A stretch of DNA of 27,992 bases from a virus: IMG/VR virus record IMGVR_UViG_3300037119_000977, positions 1 through 27,992 of that record; one strand, given 5' to 3'. The notes beneath the pieces were generated by a model. The model was not told the origin of the DNA. It saw only the letters and a program-made list of their open reading frames with translations, and ran no database searches. A program made the translations under genes and the position numbers. Below are positions 1-8,399 of this stretch, one piece after another (position 1 is the first letter of the stretch; each line of letters opens with the position of its first letter).

Positions 1-2401
1 CAACGTTGCCCATCGTGGTCGCGGTGGTCATGGTTGCTACGGTAGTGAAGGTGATTCCACCATCGAAGCTGCGAAGGATCACTGCCCCCGGCCAGCCTGC
101 TGAATAACCTCCTGCAGCTACATAGAACCCCGGATCGTCATCGGACTCCCTGAGCATTGGGATATCCAGCAGAACCATCTTGGTCGCGGTCACCAAGACA
201 ATCTCTGTGCCCTGATCGATGTTCGCGCCCTCTGCGTTCTGCGTGTAAAGGGCTGCGTCTTCGTCGACGCATTCGACTTCCAGAAAGCCGTCGTTCGTCT
301 TGATCGACGTTATCCGAACCACGAAGTCCGCGACGTCCGTTCTGAGCGTGATGATGTCCGTCGGCTCGAGATACGAATACTTGCGAGAAAGTCTTACCGT
401 GCGCTTGGTCCGGCTGATCCATTGGTTGTAAAGCCAGACACTCGCGATCTGCCGCGCGTCGTCCGGAGTGAACACGAGAGGCATCTCAAGATTGACTGGT
501 TGATCGGTTTCAACCGCAGACCTTCTGTCGTGCTGTGCCGCGACTTGGTAGTCGGAAGCCCGGTCGATGTAGGTGACGATCGCCGCGCCGGGAAGGCTGT
601 CTTCGTCCGACCGTTCCGGGTTGATCAGGTCTTCTTCGGCGACTCCCCCAATAGCCGCGCCGAGCTCGTCATCCTCAATCGTGACTACCGAAGATCCTCC
701 GCGAAGCTTTGCCTTCAGTTGCCCGGAGGATTCATAGGTGTCGTAGAAATAGGCCGGCTGCAGGGCTTGCAGGACGCCTCTGGGAGCGCCGAGTCTGCGG
801 ACGAACATTCCATCCACTGTTATGGCGGACAGGGCGCTGGCCTCGATCTGGGCAGACTCAAGCCCGCCCAAGAGGCATTCGGCGGTGTGGACTTCTTCTA
901 GCGTCTGATCGTTGACCGCCGCCCCATCAAGACGGGTGACGACGTAGTAATACTGCTCGGCGAAGGCATAAGCGGTGCCGTTATCAACCCAGATGTTAGC
1001 GTTCGAGAAAGCCCAGACTCCAAAGTCGATAACCAGGGTATCGACCAAGACCAATGTCCCGGTCTCGTCGATCCAGTGCAATCTGAACTGCGCGCCCGGG
1101 GAAGCATCTAGCCACCAGAGATAGCGCAGGTCCGATTCGGCCATCGCTGCGTAGTAGAGCCCTTGACTCGCCGGTCCCGGAGCGCGCGAGATTGCATTGG
1201 TTCCGACTGGCCCGGTATCCACCAGAACCCATTCGAGCTCTGCAGCGTCCCATTGCAACAGATGCCACGTGTAATCGGCGCCGTCATAACCGATAGCGAA
1301 AACGTGTCTCTGGTCGGCGCTTGGTACGACCGCCTCCAGTATGTCTGTCTGTGGAAGTAGCAGCGGCAGGGCACTTATCTTGCCGCCGTCACTCAGTTCC
1401 GCATAGAGCCGGTTGCTCGCGTTGTTCATCGCGTAGGTGCCAGCGAACTGATAAGTGCGAACGCTCGAGCCGTCGTAGAGTCTTGTGACCGCTACCGTGC
1501 CATCCGCATATCCAGTAGTCCCACCACTAGGCCATTCTTCCTCGTCGTCGGTCTTGCTGTCTTGGAATAGGAGAATTCCTTCCAGGTTGTTGACGATTAC
1601 CGCAGAACTGAGCGCTGGATCATCGATGACTCTGACCACGCCTTCCACTACGGGCATGATTAAACGATTGGCGTTGCCAGATCCAGAAGCCGGAGATGCT
1701 GTCCGATGGATTTGCCGCAGACCCACGGGTGGCGTGCCGGTCATCGTGACTTCGAACGTGATCCTCAATGCGCCTGGCGGCTGGTTCTGCACCATCCCAA
1801 GCGGAAAGTCGGTGAACACTATGTAAGATCGACCTCGGTAAGCCGGGACGTTCCCCACCCCGAGAATCGCTTCCATCGTTGGGTCAGGAAGCTGAGTCTG
1901 ACTGCCGGGGTAGAACTTGAAGAACCGCTGGAAGTTAGACGAAGCCGCCATCGCTTCGACGTTCGTCTCATCCCTGACGTCGTAGTAGCACTTCTCGTTG
2001 ATCCAGATGCGGTTCAAAGCCGCTACAGGAACCGAGCCCTCAATCTCCGCGTCCTCTCCGCGACAGAGAATCATTGCGAAGCTGCACGAATATGTGAAGG
2101 TTGTCGCTGTGGCTGGGTCTCCTCCCTTGCCTTCTTCTTCGACGTTCTCCGCTTCCTGAATGTCGTCCATCCAGATCAGAGAGCCCATGAAGCCGATCTG
2201 CCCATAACATCGCGGGATGGGTTGCCCGTAGGTCGATACGTTCGACTTCAGATCCTCAAGTCTTGGTCCGGTTGTTTGGGGACCATCAGGAGCGAAGACG
2301 ACTCCGCCGATAGCCGTACCGACCGCCCACCCAATCGCAGGACCAGCCCCGACGTAGGTACTGATCGCCGCTCCGACGACGCCAAAGGCAAGCTGACCCA
2401 T
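1..2401 (-). CDS. Phage tail-tip / host-specificity protein (Phage-tail_3-like), 3' end beyond window
   Basis: This is an open frame of at least 800 codons that runs off the left edge, read by direct translation from the ATG at 2401. That ATG overlaps the NlpC/P60 stop (TGATG). The N-terminus (residues about 1-38) is Gly/Ala-rich and hydrophobic. It is followed by GPRLEDLKSNVSTYG and IPRCYG (45-67), a block typical of siphovirus and GTA-like tail-tip proteins. Near residues 650-690, DDARQIASVW and LSRKYSYLEPTD match the Phage-tail_3 style of central tail-tip proteins as I know them. Coming directly after DUF2460, DUF2163 and NlpC/P60 genes, it fits the position of the large GTA gp15-like megatron subunit that contacts the host envelope. 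The C-terminal part, which usually carries receptor-binding modules, is not visible. Receptor specificity is therefore unknown. Confidence 0.85.
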   Translation of the reverse strand, partial: MGQLAFGVVGAAISTYVGAGPAIGWAVGTAIGGVVFAPDGPQTTGPRLEDLKSNVSTYGQPIPRCYGQIGFMGSLIWMDDIQEAENVEEEGKGGDPATATTFTYSCSFAMILCRGEDAEIEGSVPVAALNRIWINEKCYYDVRDETNVEAMAASSNFQRFFKFYPGSQTQLPDPTMEAILGVGNVPAYRGRSYIVFTDFPLGMVQNQPPGALRITFEVTMTGTPPVGLRQIHRTASPASGSGNANRLIMPVVEGVVRVIDDPALSSAVIVNNLEGILLFQDSKTDDEEEWPSGGTTGYADGTVAVTRLYDGSSVRTYQFAGTYAMNNASNRLYAELSDGGKISALPLLLPQTDILEAVVPSADQRHVFAIGYDGADYTWHLLQWDAAELEWVLVDTGPVGTNAISRAPGPASQGLYYAAMAESDLRYLWWLDASPGAQFRLHWIDETGTLVLVDTLVIDFGVWAFSNANIWVDNGTAYAFAEQYYYVVTRLDGAAVNDQTLEEVHTAECLLGGLESAQIEASALSAITVDGMFVRRLGAPRGVLQALQPAYFYDTYESSGQLKAKLRGGSSVVTIEDDELGAAIGGVAEEDLINPERSDEDSLPGAAIVTYIDRASDYQVAAQHDRRSAVETDQPVNLEMPLVFTPDDARQIASVWLYNQWISRTKRTVRLSRKYSYLEPTDIITLRTDVADFVVRITSIKTNDGFLEVECVDEDAALYTQNAEGANIDQGTEIVLVTATKMVLLDIPMLRESDDDPGFYVAAGGYSAGWPGAVILRSFDGGITFTTVATMTTATTMGNV

Positions 2402-2820
2402 CAGGCGACAGACGGATAGCGGTAAGCGGCAACGATGCTTTTATGCCAGCGCGAGTCAAGGCGGTGCTCGACCACCTTTCCGCGAGCCTTCAAGGCATGG
2501 ATGATTCCGAATCCATCGCGGTAGTTGCTCAGAATTCCCATGTGATGCGGTTCCTTGACCGTCTGGATCAGGACCACGTCCCCAGGCTGCATCTGTGCGA
2601 CAGGAACCTTGCGAAGACGGGAGTCGCATTCGCGCTCCATGCGTCTGTTGTCGGGGGACTGCTTCCACGGCTCGACACTGATCTCGTGCCCCAGGTCTCG
2701 ACCGACTCCAACGCCCAGACCTACGCAGTCAGCGCCCTCGCCCCGCATTGACTGTTGCTCGCGAAATGGCGTGCCGATCCATGACCGCGCAGCGGCCACG
2801 ACTTCTTCCCTAGTGATCAT
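2401..2820 (-). CDS. NlpC/P60-family tail peptidoglycan hydrolase
   Basis: A 139-residue protein of the NlpC/P60 papain-like fold, the size of the stand-alone GTA gp14/tail-associated cell-wall peptidases. The catalytic cysteine is in GADCVGL (Cys32). His92/His93 lie in the PHHMGIL strand and His108 in IIHAL, giving the usual Cys-His core. The N-terminal SWIGTPFR helix preceding the Cys is typical. Such enzymes sit in the tail tip and cut peptide cross-links so that the tail can pass the murein. It has no signal peptide, as expected for a virion component. Its start overlaps the upstream gene by ATGA and its stop overlaps the next start, so it is co-translated with the tail-tip proteins. Confidence 0.88.
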   Translation of the reverse strand: MITREEVVAAARSWIGTPFREQQSMRGEGADCVGLGVGVGRDLGHEISVEPWKQSPDNRRMERECDSRLRKVPVAQMQPGDVVLIQTVKEPHHMGILSNYRDGFGIIHALKARGKVVEHRLDSRWHKSIVAAYRYPSVA

Positions 2821-3698
2821 GTACCGGGGAGGCGGAAAGTCTTGGACGGCAGGGGGACTTCAGGTTCGCTGCCGTTGTTGATTACGTTGTCGAACTTCTC
2901 CCCGCAGTCACCCAGGTATTCGCTAGGTCCGGTCTTGTGCTGCTTGTTGCAGCCGGGAGAAATACTGAACTCGTCAGCTACAGAGATCGCGTAAGGAAAC
3001 GGCAGCTGTAATTCAACCGTTCCTCCTGCGGTGTAGGACTTGATGTCCATCGAAAAGCCGGCATTGAGACCTGTCGTGAATGTCACCACGCCCCAGCTAT
3101 ACCAACCAGTCGCATAGTTGGGCGATGTCGATCCTAGGCTTGATGCGACGAATATCCGCCGTGATGTCACAGATGTAACTGGAACGTCGTGCTCGGTCAG
3201 AACGTCAAGATCGACCTTGCAGTTCAAGTCCCCAAGCTTGTAGCGACAGTTCGGCGTAATCATGTCGCCTACTGTTTTCTGCAGGGTCGACGTGAGGCTT
3301 CTTAGCTCTGCTACGAACAATCCTTTGTTGCGCCTGACCTGGCCTAGCCATCCAGTGAGCAGCGTATTGGTCCACGTGCGGGTCACATAATTGGCTTCGA
3401 AAATAACGATCTCGGCGTTATCCCAAATCCCTGCCTCCAGTTCCGCATCCGTAATCCCAGCAGAATCGAAAAGCCCTTCGAGTTCCATGTTGTCAACGCT
3501 AAGCTGAGCATTGGTGACAAGCTGGGAAGCAGTAAATCCGCTCAGAGCTTCGTAAATAACACCGCCAATGGGAATGGGTTGATCGTGATCAGTGAAGCCA
3601 AATACTTCTCCGTCAGTCCGAACCACGTTCCAGCACTTGGCAATGGTCCGCTCAGGTGCTGCGTAGTCTGTGGTCTCGGCGAGGGTGAAGGTCTTCAC
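2817..3698 (-). CDS. Tail-tip hub protein, DUF2163 (GTA gp13-like)
   Basis: A 293-residue protein resembling the DUF2163 family. Family members are tail-tip hub proteins related to lambda gpL and Rhodobacter GTA gp13. Four cysteines are placed as in the family's C-terminal domain: Cys151 and Cys160 in CRYKLGDLNC, then Cys250 (SPGC) and Cys265 (GDCGEKF). Related hub proteins bind an iron-sulfur cluster with such residues, so cluster binding is likely here but not shown. The N-terminal half (WNVVRTDGEVFGFTDHD, GWLGQVRR) matches the first DUF2163 domain. It overlaps both neighbours by four bases (ATGA), between DUF2460 and NlpC/P60 genes, which is the canonical order. Confidence 0.85.
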   Translation of the reverse strand: MKTFTLAETTDYAAPERTIAKCWNVVRTDGEVFGFTDHDQPIPIGGVIYEALSGFTASQLVTNAQLSVDNMELEGLFDSAGITDAELEAGIWDNAEIVIFEANYVTRTWTNTLLTGWLGQVRRNKGLFVAELRSLTSTLQKTVGDMITPNCRYKLGDLNCKVDLDVLTEHDVPVTSVTSRRIFVASSLGSTSPNYATGWYSWGVVTFTTGLNAGFSMDIKSYTAGGTVELQLPFPYAISVADEFSISPGCNKQHKTGPSEYLGDCGEKFDNVINNGSEPEVPLPSKTFRLPGT

Positions 3699-4600
3699 GT
3701 CAGGGCAATACGGACTTCGGTTAGATTGATGCCGGACCAGCTGTAGAGCAGACCACCGCCCGAACCCTGCCTGTCAACAATCTCGTACGAGGCTTCGTCC
3801 GATAGAAACCGGCAAGGAACATCGAACTCGCCGGCCCATGCGAGCGCTTGATTCGATTGCGGATACATGGCGGCCGTGCCACCGCTGGCAGTCAGGCCGG
3901 TAGTGGTGGTAGAGACATCAACTATCGTTCCGCCGCCACCGACGTTCGTTATTGCATGCGAAAGATTATTCAAGAGGCTCGCAGCTGACCCCGTAACGCC
4001 AGTGATAAAGATGCGTTGTCCGGCACTGGCTGCAATGGCGGACGATAACGTCATCCGATGCGCCGCGCCCACGGTATGCGATGAGATCGTCTGCGAATCA
4101 TCTGCAACGAACGTAACGACGCCAGTCGTGTAGTCGATCGTGTAATTCGTGGTGAGGGTTTGCAGCGCACCGGCGCGATAGATAAGAACCGTTGCAATCG
4201 GCTTGTTGATGTTCCGATAGGTGGTCAGAGCCCCAGCGGTGTAGGCCTTCTGCAATAGGTAGGTGCTCGTCCCGTAACCCGCGCCAGATGTGCCGACGGT
4301 CAGCGTGCTGTGCAATGGAACCAGGACGCCGTTAGAAATTGTGGCCGCGTAATCCGCATAATCCTTCACGCGGAAGCGATGGCCCATTCCCTTTACTGCG
4401 TTGAAGAACGTCAGCAGTTCGTCGTGTTCTATCTGCGTCCTGTTCGCGTGCTCCAAGACGAAGCGATGCAACGGCTGTTCGTATCGGATCAGAACATCAT
4501 CGAAGCCGGAAGCCACGACAGTCCGAACTGAACTGAACGTAGGCCCTGTAATGGCTCCGAATGCCACGCAACTCGGGAACCTTGGCGTCTCTAAGAACAT
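3695..4600 (-). CDS. Distal tail protein, DUF2460 (GTA gp12-like) with inserted FCCH-like domain
   Basis: A 301-residue protein of the DUF2460 (TIGR02217) type, the distal tail component that joins the tail tube to the hub. The N-terminal FLETPRFPSCVAFG and the C-terminal AGEFDVPCRFLSDE (about 256-269) are family signatures. NYTIDYTTGVVTF (152-164) is the usual central strand pair. Between these, residues about 182-248 hold an extra glycine/threonine-rich segment (QRIFITGVTG ... TASGGTAAMYP). It looks like a diverged copy of the E1-FCCH-type domain also seen in the tail tube protein of this phage. That insertion is my reading by eye. The start codon overlaps the tape-measure stop (TAATG), and the end overlaps DUF2163. 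Confidence 0.82.
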   Translation of the reverse strand: MFLETPRFPSCVAFGAITGPTFSSVRTVVASGFDDVLIRYEQPLHRFVLEHANRTQIEHDELLTFFNAVKGMGHRFRVKDYADYAATISNGVLVPLHSTLTVGTSGAGYGTSTYLLQKAYTAGALTTYRNINKPIATVLIYRAGALQTLTTNYTIDYTTGVVTFVADDSQTISSHTVGAAHRMTLSSAIAASAGQRIFITGVTGSAASLLNNLSHAITNVGGGGTIVDVSTTTTGLTASGGTAAMYPQSNQALAWAGEFDVPCRFLSDEASYEIVDRQGSGGGLLYSWSGINLTEVRIALT

Positions 4601-7020
4601 TAGCCGAGACGCCTGGTTGCGCGGTTAACGGAACGTCCTACTTGAGCCGCGATTTGATCAGCCGTAGCTCGATCGACCTGACCGTTAACGCTGAAGTTGA
4701 ACACCATGCTGTTGCTGGCGCTACCACGGTTCTCATGCGCTGGCACGATCTTCTCGCCTCGATGCACATAGGCCAACATGTCGCGTGGCACGAAGTCAGA
4801 ACCGGAAGCGAACACGCCTCCTAGATTTTGGCCTCCGAACAGACCGGCAATTAATCCACCAACACCGCCACCCTGCGTGTTGCCACCTAATAAATCACCA
4901 AAGATGGCCCGCGATAGTTCCTGCGATGCCATGCGGTTTATCTGTTTCACGATATCGTCAGCGAATGCCTTGAAGGCATCCTTTGCCGAAGTTGTTCCGT
5001 CTAGGAAACTAGCGAACGCATCCGCGAAAGAATCGGTGAACATGTTGTTGAATTTCTCCGCCAGCACGTCGGCAGATTTGGCTAGTTCTTTTATCTTTTG
5101 ATTGAACGCTTCTGCGTCGGCTATCAGTTTCGGATCACCAGATGCGTCAGCGATCTCTTTGTATCTTGCGGCGATCCGCTGTAGATCAGGCAGTGCAGCT
5201 TTGCGTGCATTGCCAAGTTCATGCAGTGATTCAAGTTCTCCACGCAATCCAAGGTCGCGCTCGAGCTGAAGTCGTGACTCCGTAGTGCCGAGCCTGTCCT
5301 GAATGACACGCGCTTCGTCTAGCAATGAATTGACACGTGCCTGCGCCACACCATGCGCACGCAGCTTGTCAATGTTGGTCAGAGCGACTACATCGCCCTC
5401 CTGTGTTGCCTGATCTGTCAGGCGGCGATTCTGGATGTTGAAGCGTCTCAGCGCAGCTTCCGCCGCTGAGTTTTCATTGTTCGCCAGATCCAGAACCTTA
5501 GCGCTGAGTTCCGTGATCTGGTCGCTGTAGTCCCGTGCGGCCCTAGCCCGTTTGTCTACAAGCTGCGTTGCCTCATCGGAACGCTTCTGCAGGAACTCGC
5601 TGCGCTTCTCGGTGATGTCACCCGCCTTGGCAAGTGCATCTAGTTTTGCCGTTTCCTCTTTCGCGGTCGCGGCAAAATCCTTGAGTGCCTTGATCTGGTC
5701 GTTGTAGATACCGACCGTCTCGAAAGTATTGCGATCGAGCGCCGCCGTCTTCTGGTCGAAATAACTCGCAATAGAAATACGGTCCTGGTCGTACAGACGG
5801 TCAAGACTGTTGTTGCGTGCGTCTAGAAGCCGTTCCTCCGCTTTGATGAAGTTTTCGAGATCGCTGAGTTGCTTGTCGAGTTGTTTCTTGGCAAGCGCTG
5901 CGGCTTTGTTTGCAGAGCCTTCATCGCGCAGGCCTGGAGCGGTTTTACCGGGACGGGCCTTTCGGATCGCTGCGTCTAAGTCTTCAAGCCCTACACCAGC
6001 AATTCTCTTTTGCGGAACCGAATCCGCGATTGCTCGCGTCATCCGATCTACTTCGGCACGGGCCTCCTCACCTCGCTTGCGGATGGCGTCACCGATCTCT
6101 CCGGCCTTGGCGAAGTCGCCGCTGAAGAACGCCTTGAGTTGCGCGGCGCGTTCCGTGATGTCCTTGCCGATCGTGCCAAGGACATACTTGACGTTGATCG
6201 CAAGGATGGTGAAATTTCGGAAGAAGTTGCTAAAGCCGTGCGCAATCGTGTCGAATGCGCTGTCGCCGTCTTCGCCCGTTTTCTGAAACTCATTCCCGAG
6301 GGTTTGCAGGAACGGCAGCAGTTCAATAGCGATCTTCTGACCAAGCGACCTTGCAAGCACCCCAAGCTTGCCCATGGTGTCGTTGAATTCATCAGCTTGT
6401 CTTGCAGTCTCCGCAGTTACGCCGCTGAACTTCTTGTAGTAATCGATGTTCGCCTGAAGGGCCTTGCCGCCTTCATTCAGGATTGCGATCTGTTCCTGGC
6501 CGGTCTTGCCAAATCCGCGAAGAGCCAATGCCGCCTTGTTCGGTCCATCCTCAAAGGTCTCGAACTTGTTCGCGATCTCGATGTATACCGCGCCCGCATC
6601 CTTGATCTGCTTGTTCGAGTCGCGAACATCGATGCCAAGCTTTTGAAAGAACTCGCCCGCCTTCTCGTTGCCCGCCGCAGCTTCAGCGATTGTCTTGTTG
6701 AGCTTGCCTAATCCTTGGACGGTCGTTTCAAGATCGCCGCCCGCCTGGCTCGCGGCAAATCCCAATCCTCCGAGTGTTTCAACTGCAACTCCAGTCTGCT
6801 TGCTTAGGTCGTTCAGTCGGTCAGCGGCATCAATCGCGCCCTTGACCATCTGCACAAAAGCGCCCGCACTAAGGGCACCACCGATTGCCGCGCCAATCTT
6901 CTTGCCGAGCGACGTCATTTGGCGCTCGAACTTGTCGGCCTCCTTTGTCGCCGCATTGAGGCCCGTAGTAAAGCGGGCAGCATCCAGTGCGAGAAGAACG
7001 TCTAAACGACCAGCGGCCAT
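4600..7020 (-). CDS. Tail tape measure protein
   Basis: An 806-residue, helix-rich protein with the organisation of siphovirus tape measure proteins. An N-terminal alpha-helical segment (DRLNDLSKQTGVAVETL, FAASQAGGDLE) is followed by a short hydrophobic stretch and long charged coiled-coil-like regions around residues 370-640. The C-terminus carries the lambda-like motif FTDSFADAFASFLDG and then GGVFASGSDFVPRDM and AYVHRGEKIVP near the end, both widespread in these proteins. It sets tail length and leaves the tail with the DNA at infection. By the usual rule of about 0.15 nm per residue it predicts a tail of roughly 120 nm. It follows the chaperone pair with a gap of three bases, as in lambda. 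Coiled-coil composition generates long meaningless antisense frames here. Confidence 0.93.
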   Translation of the reverse strand: MAAGRLDVLLALDAARFTTGLNAATKEADKFERQMTSLGKKIGAAIGGALSAGAFVQMVKGAIDAADRLNDLSKQTGVAVETLGGLGFAASQAGGDLETTVQGLGKLNKTIAEAAAGNEKAGEFFQKLGIDVRDSNKQIKDAGAVYIEIANKFETFEDGPNKAALALRGFGKTGQEQIAILNEGGKALQANIDYYKKFSGVTAETARQADEFNDTMGKLGVLARSLGQKIAIELLPFLQTLGNEFQKTGEDGDSAFDTIAHGFSNFFRNFTILAINVKYVLGTIGKDITERAAQLKAFFSGDFAKAGEIGDAIRKRGEEARAEVDRMTRAIADSVPQKRIAGVGLEDLDAAIRKARPGKTAPGLRDEGSANKAAALAKKQLDKQLSDLENFIKAEERLLDARNNSLDRLYDQDRISIASYFDQKTAALDRNTFETVGIYNDQIKALKDFAATAKEETAKLDALAKAGDITEKRSEFLQKRSDEATQLVDKRARAARDYSDQITELSAKVLDLANNENSAAEAALRRFNIQNRRLTDQATQEGDVVALTNIDKLRAHGVAQARVNSLLDEARVIQDRLGTTESRLQLERDLGLRGELESLHELGNARKAALPDLQRIAARYKEIADASGDPKLIADAEAFNQKIKELAKSADVLAEKFNNMFTDSFADAFASFLDGTTSAKDAFKAFADDIVKQINRMASQELSRAIFGDLLGGNTQGGGVGGLIAGLFGGQNLGGVFASGSDFVPRDMLAYVHRGEKIVPAHENRGSASNSMVFNFSVNGQVDRATADQIAAQVGRSVNRATRRLG

Positions 7021-7023
7021 GTA

Positions 7024-7314
7024 TTACGCCTTGGGTTTAATGCGAGGCTTGAAACCGAATGCCTGACGCAAGCGAACTACGTTGTCAGGGATATCTACAT
7101 CAGGAAGAGCGAGCATGAAGTCTTTCACGGACACATTCTTGGCGCCGCCCATCGTGCGAGCGATTAGAAGTGAAAGCTGAGCCAGCATGATCTCCATCCG
7201 CTTATGCGGAAGAGGAATGCGGGAGGCATACTTGGCCCAGCCGTCTAACTCGGCGGCGGTCATGGATTTCGATAGAAGCTCAGCCGGCCACCCCAGATTC
7301 AGCGCGAGCTCCAT
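7024..7314 (-). CDS. Tail assembly chaperone C-terminal (T) domain, expressed by -1 frameshift
   Basis: A 96-codon frame lying between the tail assembly chaperone and the tape measure, the position of lambda gene T. GWPAELLSKSMTAAELDGWAKY is, in type, a DUF4035/T-like helix pair (lambda-type G/GT system). The frame is open upstream of its ATG through VLTPRDEFV, back to the slippery heptamer at 7341-7347, exactly in the -1 register. The ATG at 7314 has no convincing ribosome binding site (GACGAGTTCGTC precedes it). The natural product is therefore probably a fusion of 109 + 9 + 96 = 214 residues, the GT equivalent, which bridges the tape measure and tail tube subunits during assembly. It is absent from the mature virion in known systems. 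Confidence 0.82.
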   Translation of the reverse strand: MELALNLGWPAELLSKSMTAAELDGWAKYASRIPLPHKRMEIMLAQLSLLIARTMGGAKNVSVKDFMLALPDVDIPDNVVRLRQAFGFKPRIKPKA

Positions 7315-7334
7315 GACGAACTCGTCGCGCGGGG

Positions 7335-7667
7335 TTAAGACTTTGGGTCGCTGGTGTTCGCCTTGTTTGATGCGTCAAGAATGGCTGATTGCACGCTGCC
7401 AGGAAGCTTTGCAAGCTGCATGGCCGTTGCATCATCCGCCAGATCGAATAGCGGATTACCTTCCTCGTCGCAAAGCATGATGGCAAGCAGACGACCTATT
7501 TCGCAGTTGTCATCTTTCTTGGCGGCATCGAGCCGCTTTCGATTGACGTCTGCGTCGTAGGCCGTCTGCACCTTCACGAAGACAGGGCCTATCCCTTCAA
7601 CTTCAAGCCGGATGGGCTTCGGTGAGGAAGCCTTCAGAATTGACGCTCTCAGTTGTTCTGGTTTCAT
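7335..7667 (-). CDS. Tail assembly chaperone (lambda gpG-like)
   Basis: A 110-residue acidic-to-neutral protein between the tail tube gene and the tape measure. By position and character it is the gpG-type tail assembly chaperone. Motifs include PIRLEVEGIGPVFVKVQT and RKRLDAAKKDD. Its last codons are GAC CCA AAG TCT TAA. These contain a perfect XXXYYYZ slippery heptamer just before the stop, so a minority of ribosomes should continue in -1 into the T domain. Its ATG overlaps the tail tube stop (TAATG). In lambda the ratio of G to GT is critical for tail assembly. No catalytic motif is present, and none is expected. Confidence 0.82.
   Translation of the reverse strand: MKPEQLRASILKASSPKPIRLEVEGIGPVFVKVQTAYDADVNRKRLDAAKKDDNCEIGRLLAIMLCDEEGNPLFDLADDATAMQLAKLPGSVQSAILDASNKANTSDPKS
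7341..7347 (-). promoter_or_regulatory. -1 ribosomal frameshift slippery heptamer CCCAAAG
   Basis: On the minus strand the zero frame reads GAC CCA AAG TCT TAA. C CCA AAG is a canonical X XXY YYZ site, comparable with the lambda GGGAAAG. Slipping back one base gives CCC AAA GTC TTA ACC, which continues without a stop into the T-domain frame. The zero-frame stop follows only one codon after the heptamer. Only a weak downstream stem (GACG-AGTT-CGTC) is visible. Confidence 0.82.
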
Positions 7668-8326
7668 TACGCGAAGTCCTCACGTGCTCCTGTGTTCCGG
7701 AGTGTCATTGAGGCAGTCCACAAGCCGTCAACCGCGGCTTGCTCGCTGGTCTGCTGCACGAATCCAAGCTGCACCAAAGTCCCGCCAGACTCCGGCAGGA
7801 TCACGCGAACCGCGATCACGTTGCCGCTTTCGTAAGCTGCTTGCATGGCGATCTGGATCGTGGTGCGTGGCGCGAACAGGTAATCAATCTGCGTCGTACC
7901 AAAGTCGGGAAGGCCCAACTTGTACTCGCGCGCATTCGAGCAGATGGTCGTAGTGGGAATCTCGGGAGACGTTCCGCCAGTCCGGTTGTAGCCGGTGATC
8001 TCGCACCAATTGGACAGCGTGGCTTCATCGATGCGACCGCCGCTGGTGTACGTGCCGTAACCCGTAGCGTCGACGCCAAGTAGTTCGAACGTCGAACTGG
8101 ACAGAACATTAACGATGAAGACTCCATTGTTAACTTCCGTCATGCCGCCTACGCCGTTGAGCTTGACGACGTCTCCGTCTGCCAAACCGTGACCAGCTGC
8201 GGTCACAACAGGCGGAGCAGCCTTGGTGATACCGGTTAGAACAAGGGATGGCGAACCCGATGCGGCAAAGTCCACAAGCACCGCAATCTGGCTGCCCTGA
8301 AACTTGAAGGACTGTGCCGATGACAT
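7667..8326 (-). CDS. Major tail tube protein with E1-FCCH-type domain
   Basis: A 219-residue protein placed between neck genes and the tail chaperone, the position of the siphovirus tail tube gene. The N-terminus (SSAQSFKFQGSQIAV) and C-terminal half (TTICSNAREYKLGLPDFG, FAPRTTIQIAMQAAYESG) fit tail tube families. Residues about 29-98 (AAGHGLADGDVVKLNG, GMTEVNNGVF, GYGTYTSGG) form an added domain of the ubiquitin-activating-enzyme FCCH type, common in phage tail proteins and probably displayed on the tube surface. The start has a strong Shine-Dalgarno (AAGGAAG, five bases before ATG). An intrinsic terminator stands only about 20 bases upstream, so expression likely needs read-through. Confidence 0.87.
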   Translation of the reverse strand: MSSAQSFKFQGSQIAVLVDFAASGSPSLVLTGITKAAPPVVTAAGHGLADGDVVKLNGVGGMTEVNNGVFIVNVLSSSTFELLGVDATGYGTYTSGGRIDEATLSNWCEITGYNRTGGTSPEIPTTTICSNAREYKLGLPDFGTTQIDYLFAPRTTIQIAMQAAYESGNVIAVRVILPESGGTLVQLGFVQQTSEQAAVDGLWTASMTLRNTGAREDFA

Positions 8327-8346
8327 TGATTCTTCCTTTCAGGAAT

Positions 8347-8370
8347 AAAAAAGCCCGCACAAGGCGGGCT
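8347..8370 (-). terminator. Rho-independent terminator upstream of tail tube gene
   Basis: The minus strand reads AGCCCGC-CTTGT-GCGGGCT followed by a run of T. This is a perfect 7-bp GC-rich stem with a 5-base loop and a T tract ending at 8347. It lies between the DUF3168 gene and the tail tube gene, inside an otherwise tightly overlapped operon. There is no room for an ordinary promoter between it and the tail tube start. Confidence 0.85.
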
Positions 8371-8399
8371 GGTGGGTAAAGCGGGGTAAAGCGCTTTGG

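Noticed and set aside
1706-2419. 237-codon plus-strand frame antisense to the tail-tip gene
   Set aside because: Arg/Asp-rich composition without any recognisable domain, lies opposite a continuous well-supported minus-strand gene, and has no ribosome binding site or neighbouring plus-strand genes.
5810-6286. 158-codon plus-strand frame antisense to the tape measure
   Set aside because: Ser/Ala/Arg-biased shadow frame; no start context and no homologous motif.
6010-6711. 233-codon plus-strand frame in the tape measure gene
   Set aside because: It is the antisense reading of coiled-coil coding sequence, Leu/Arg-rich with no family match, and the tape measure on the minus strand is certain.
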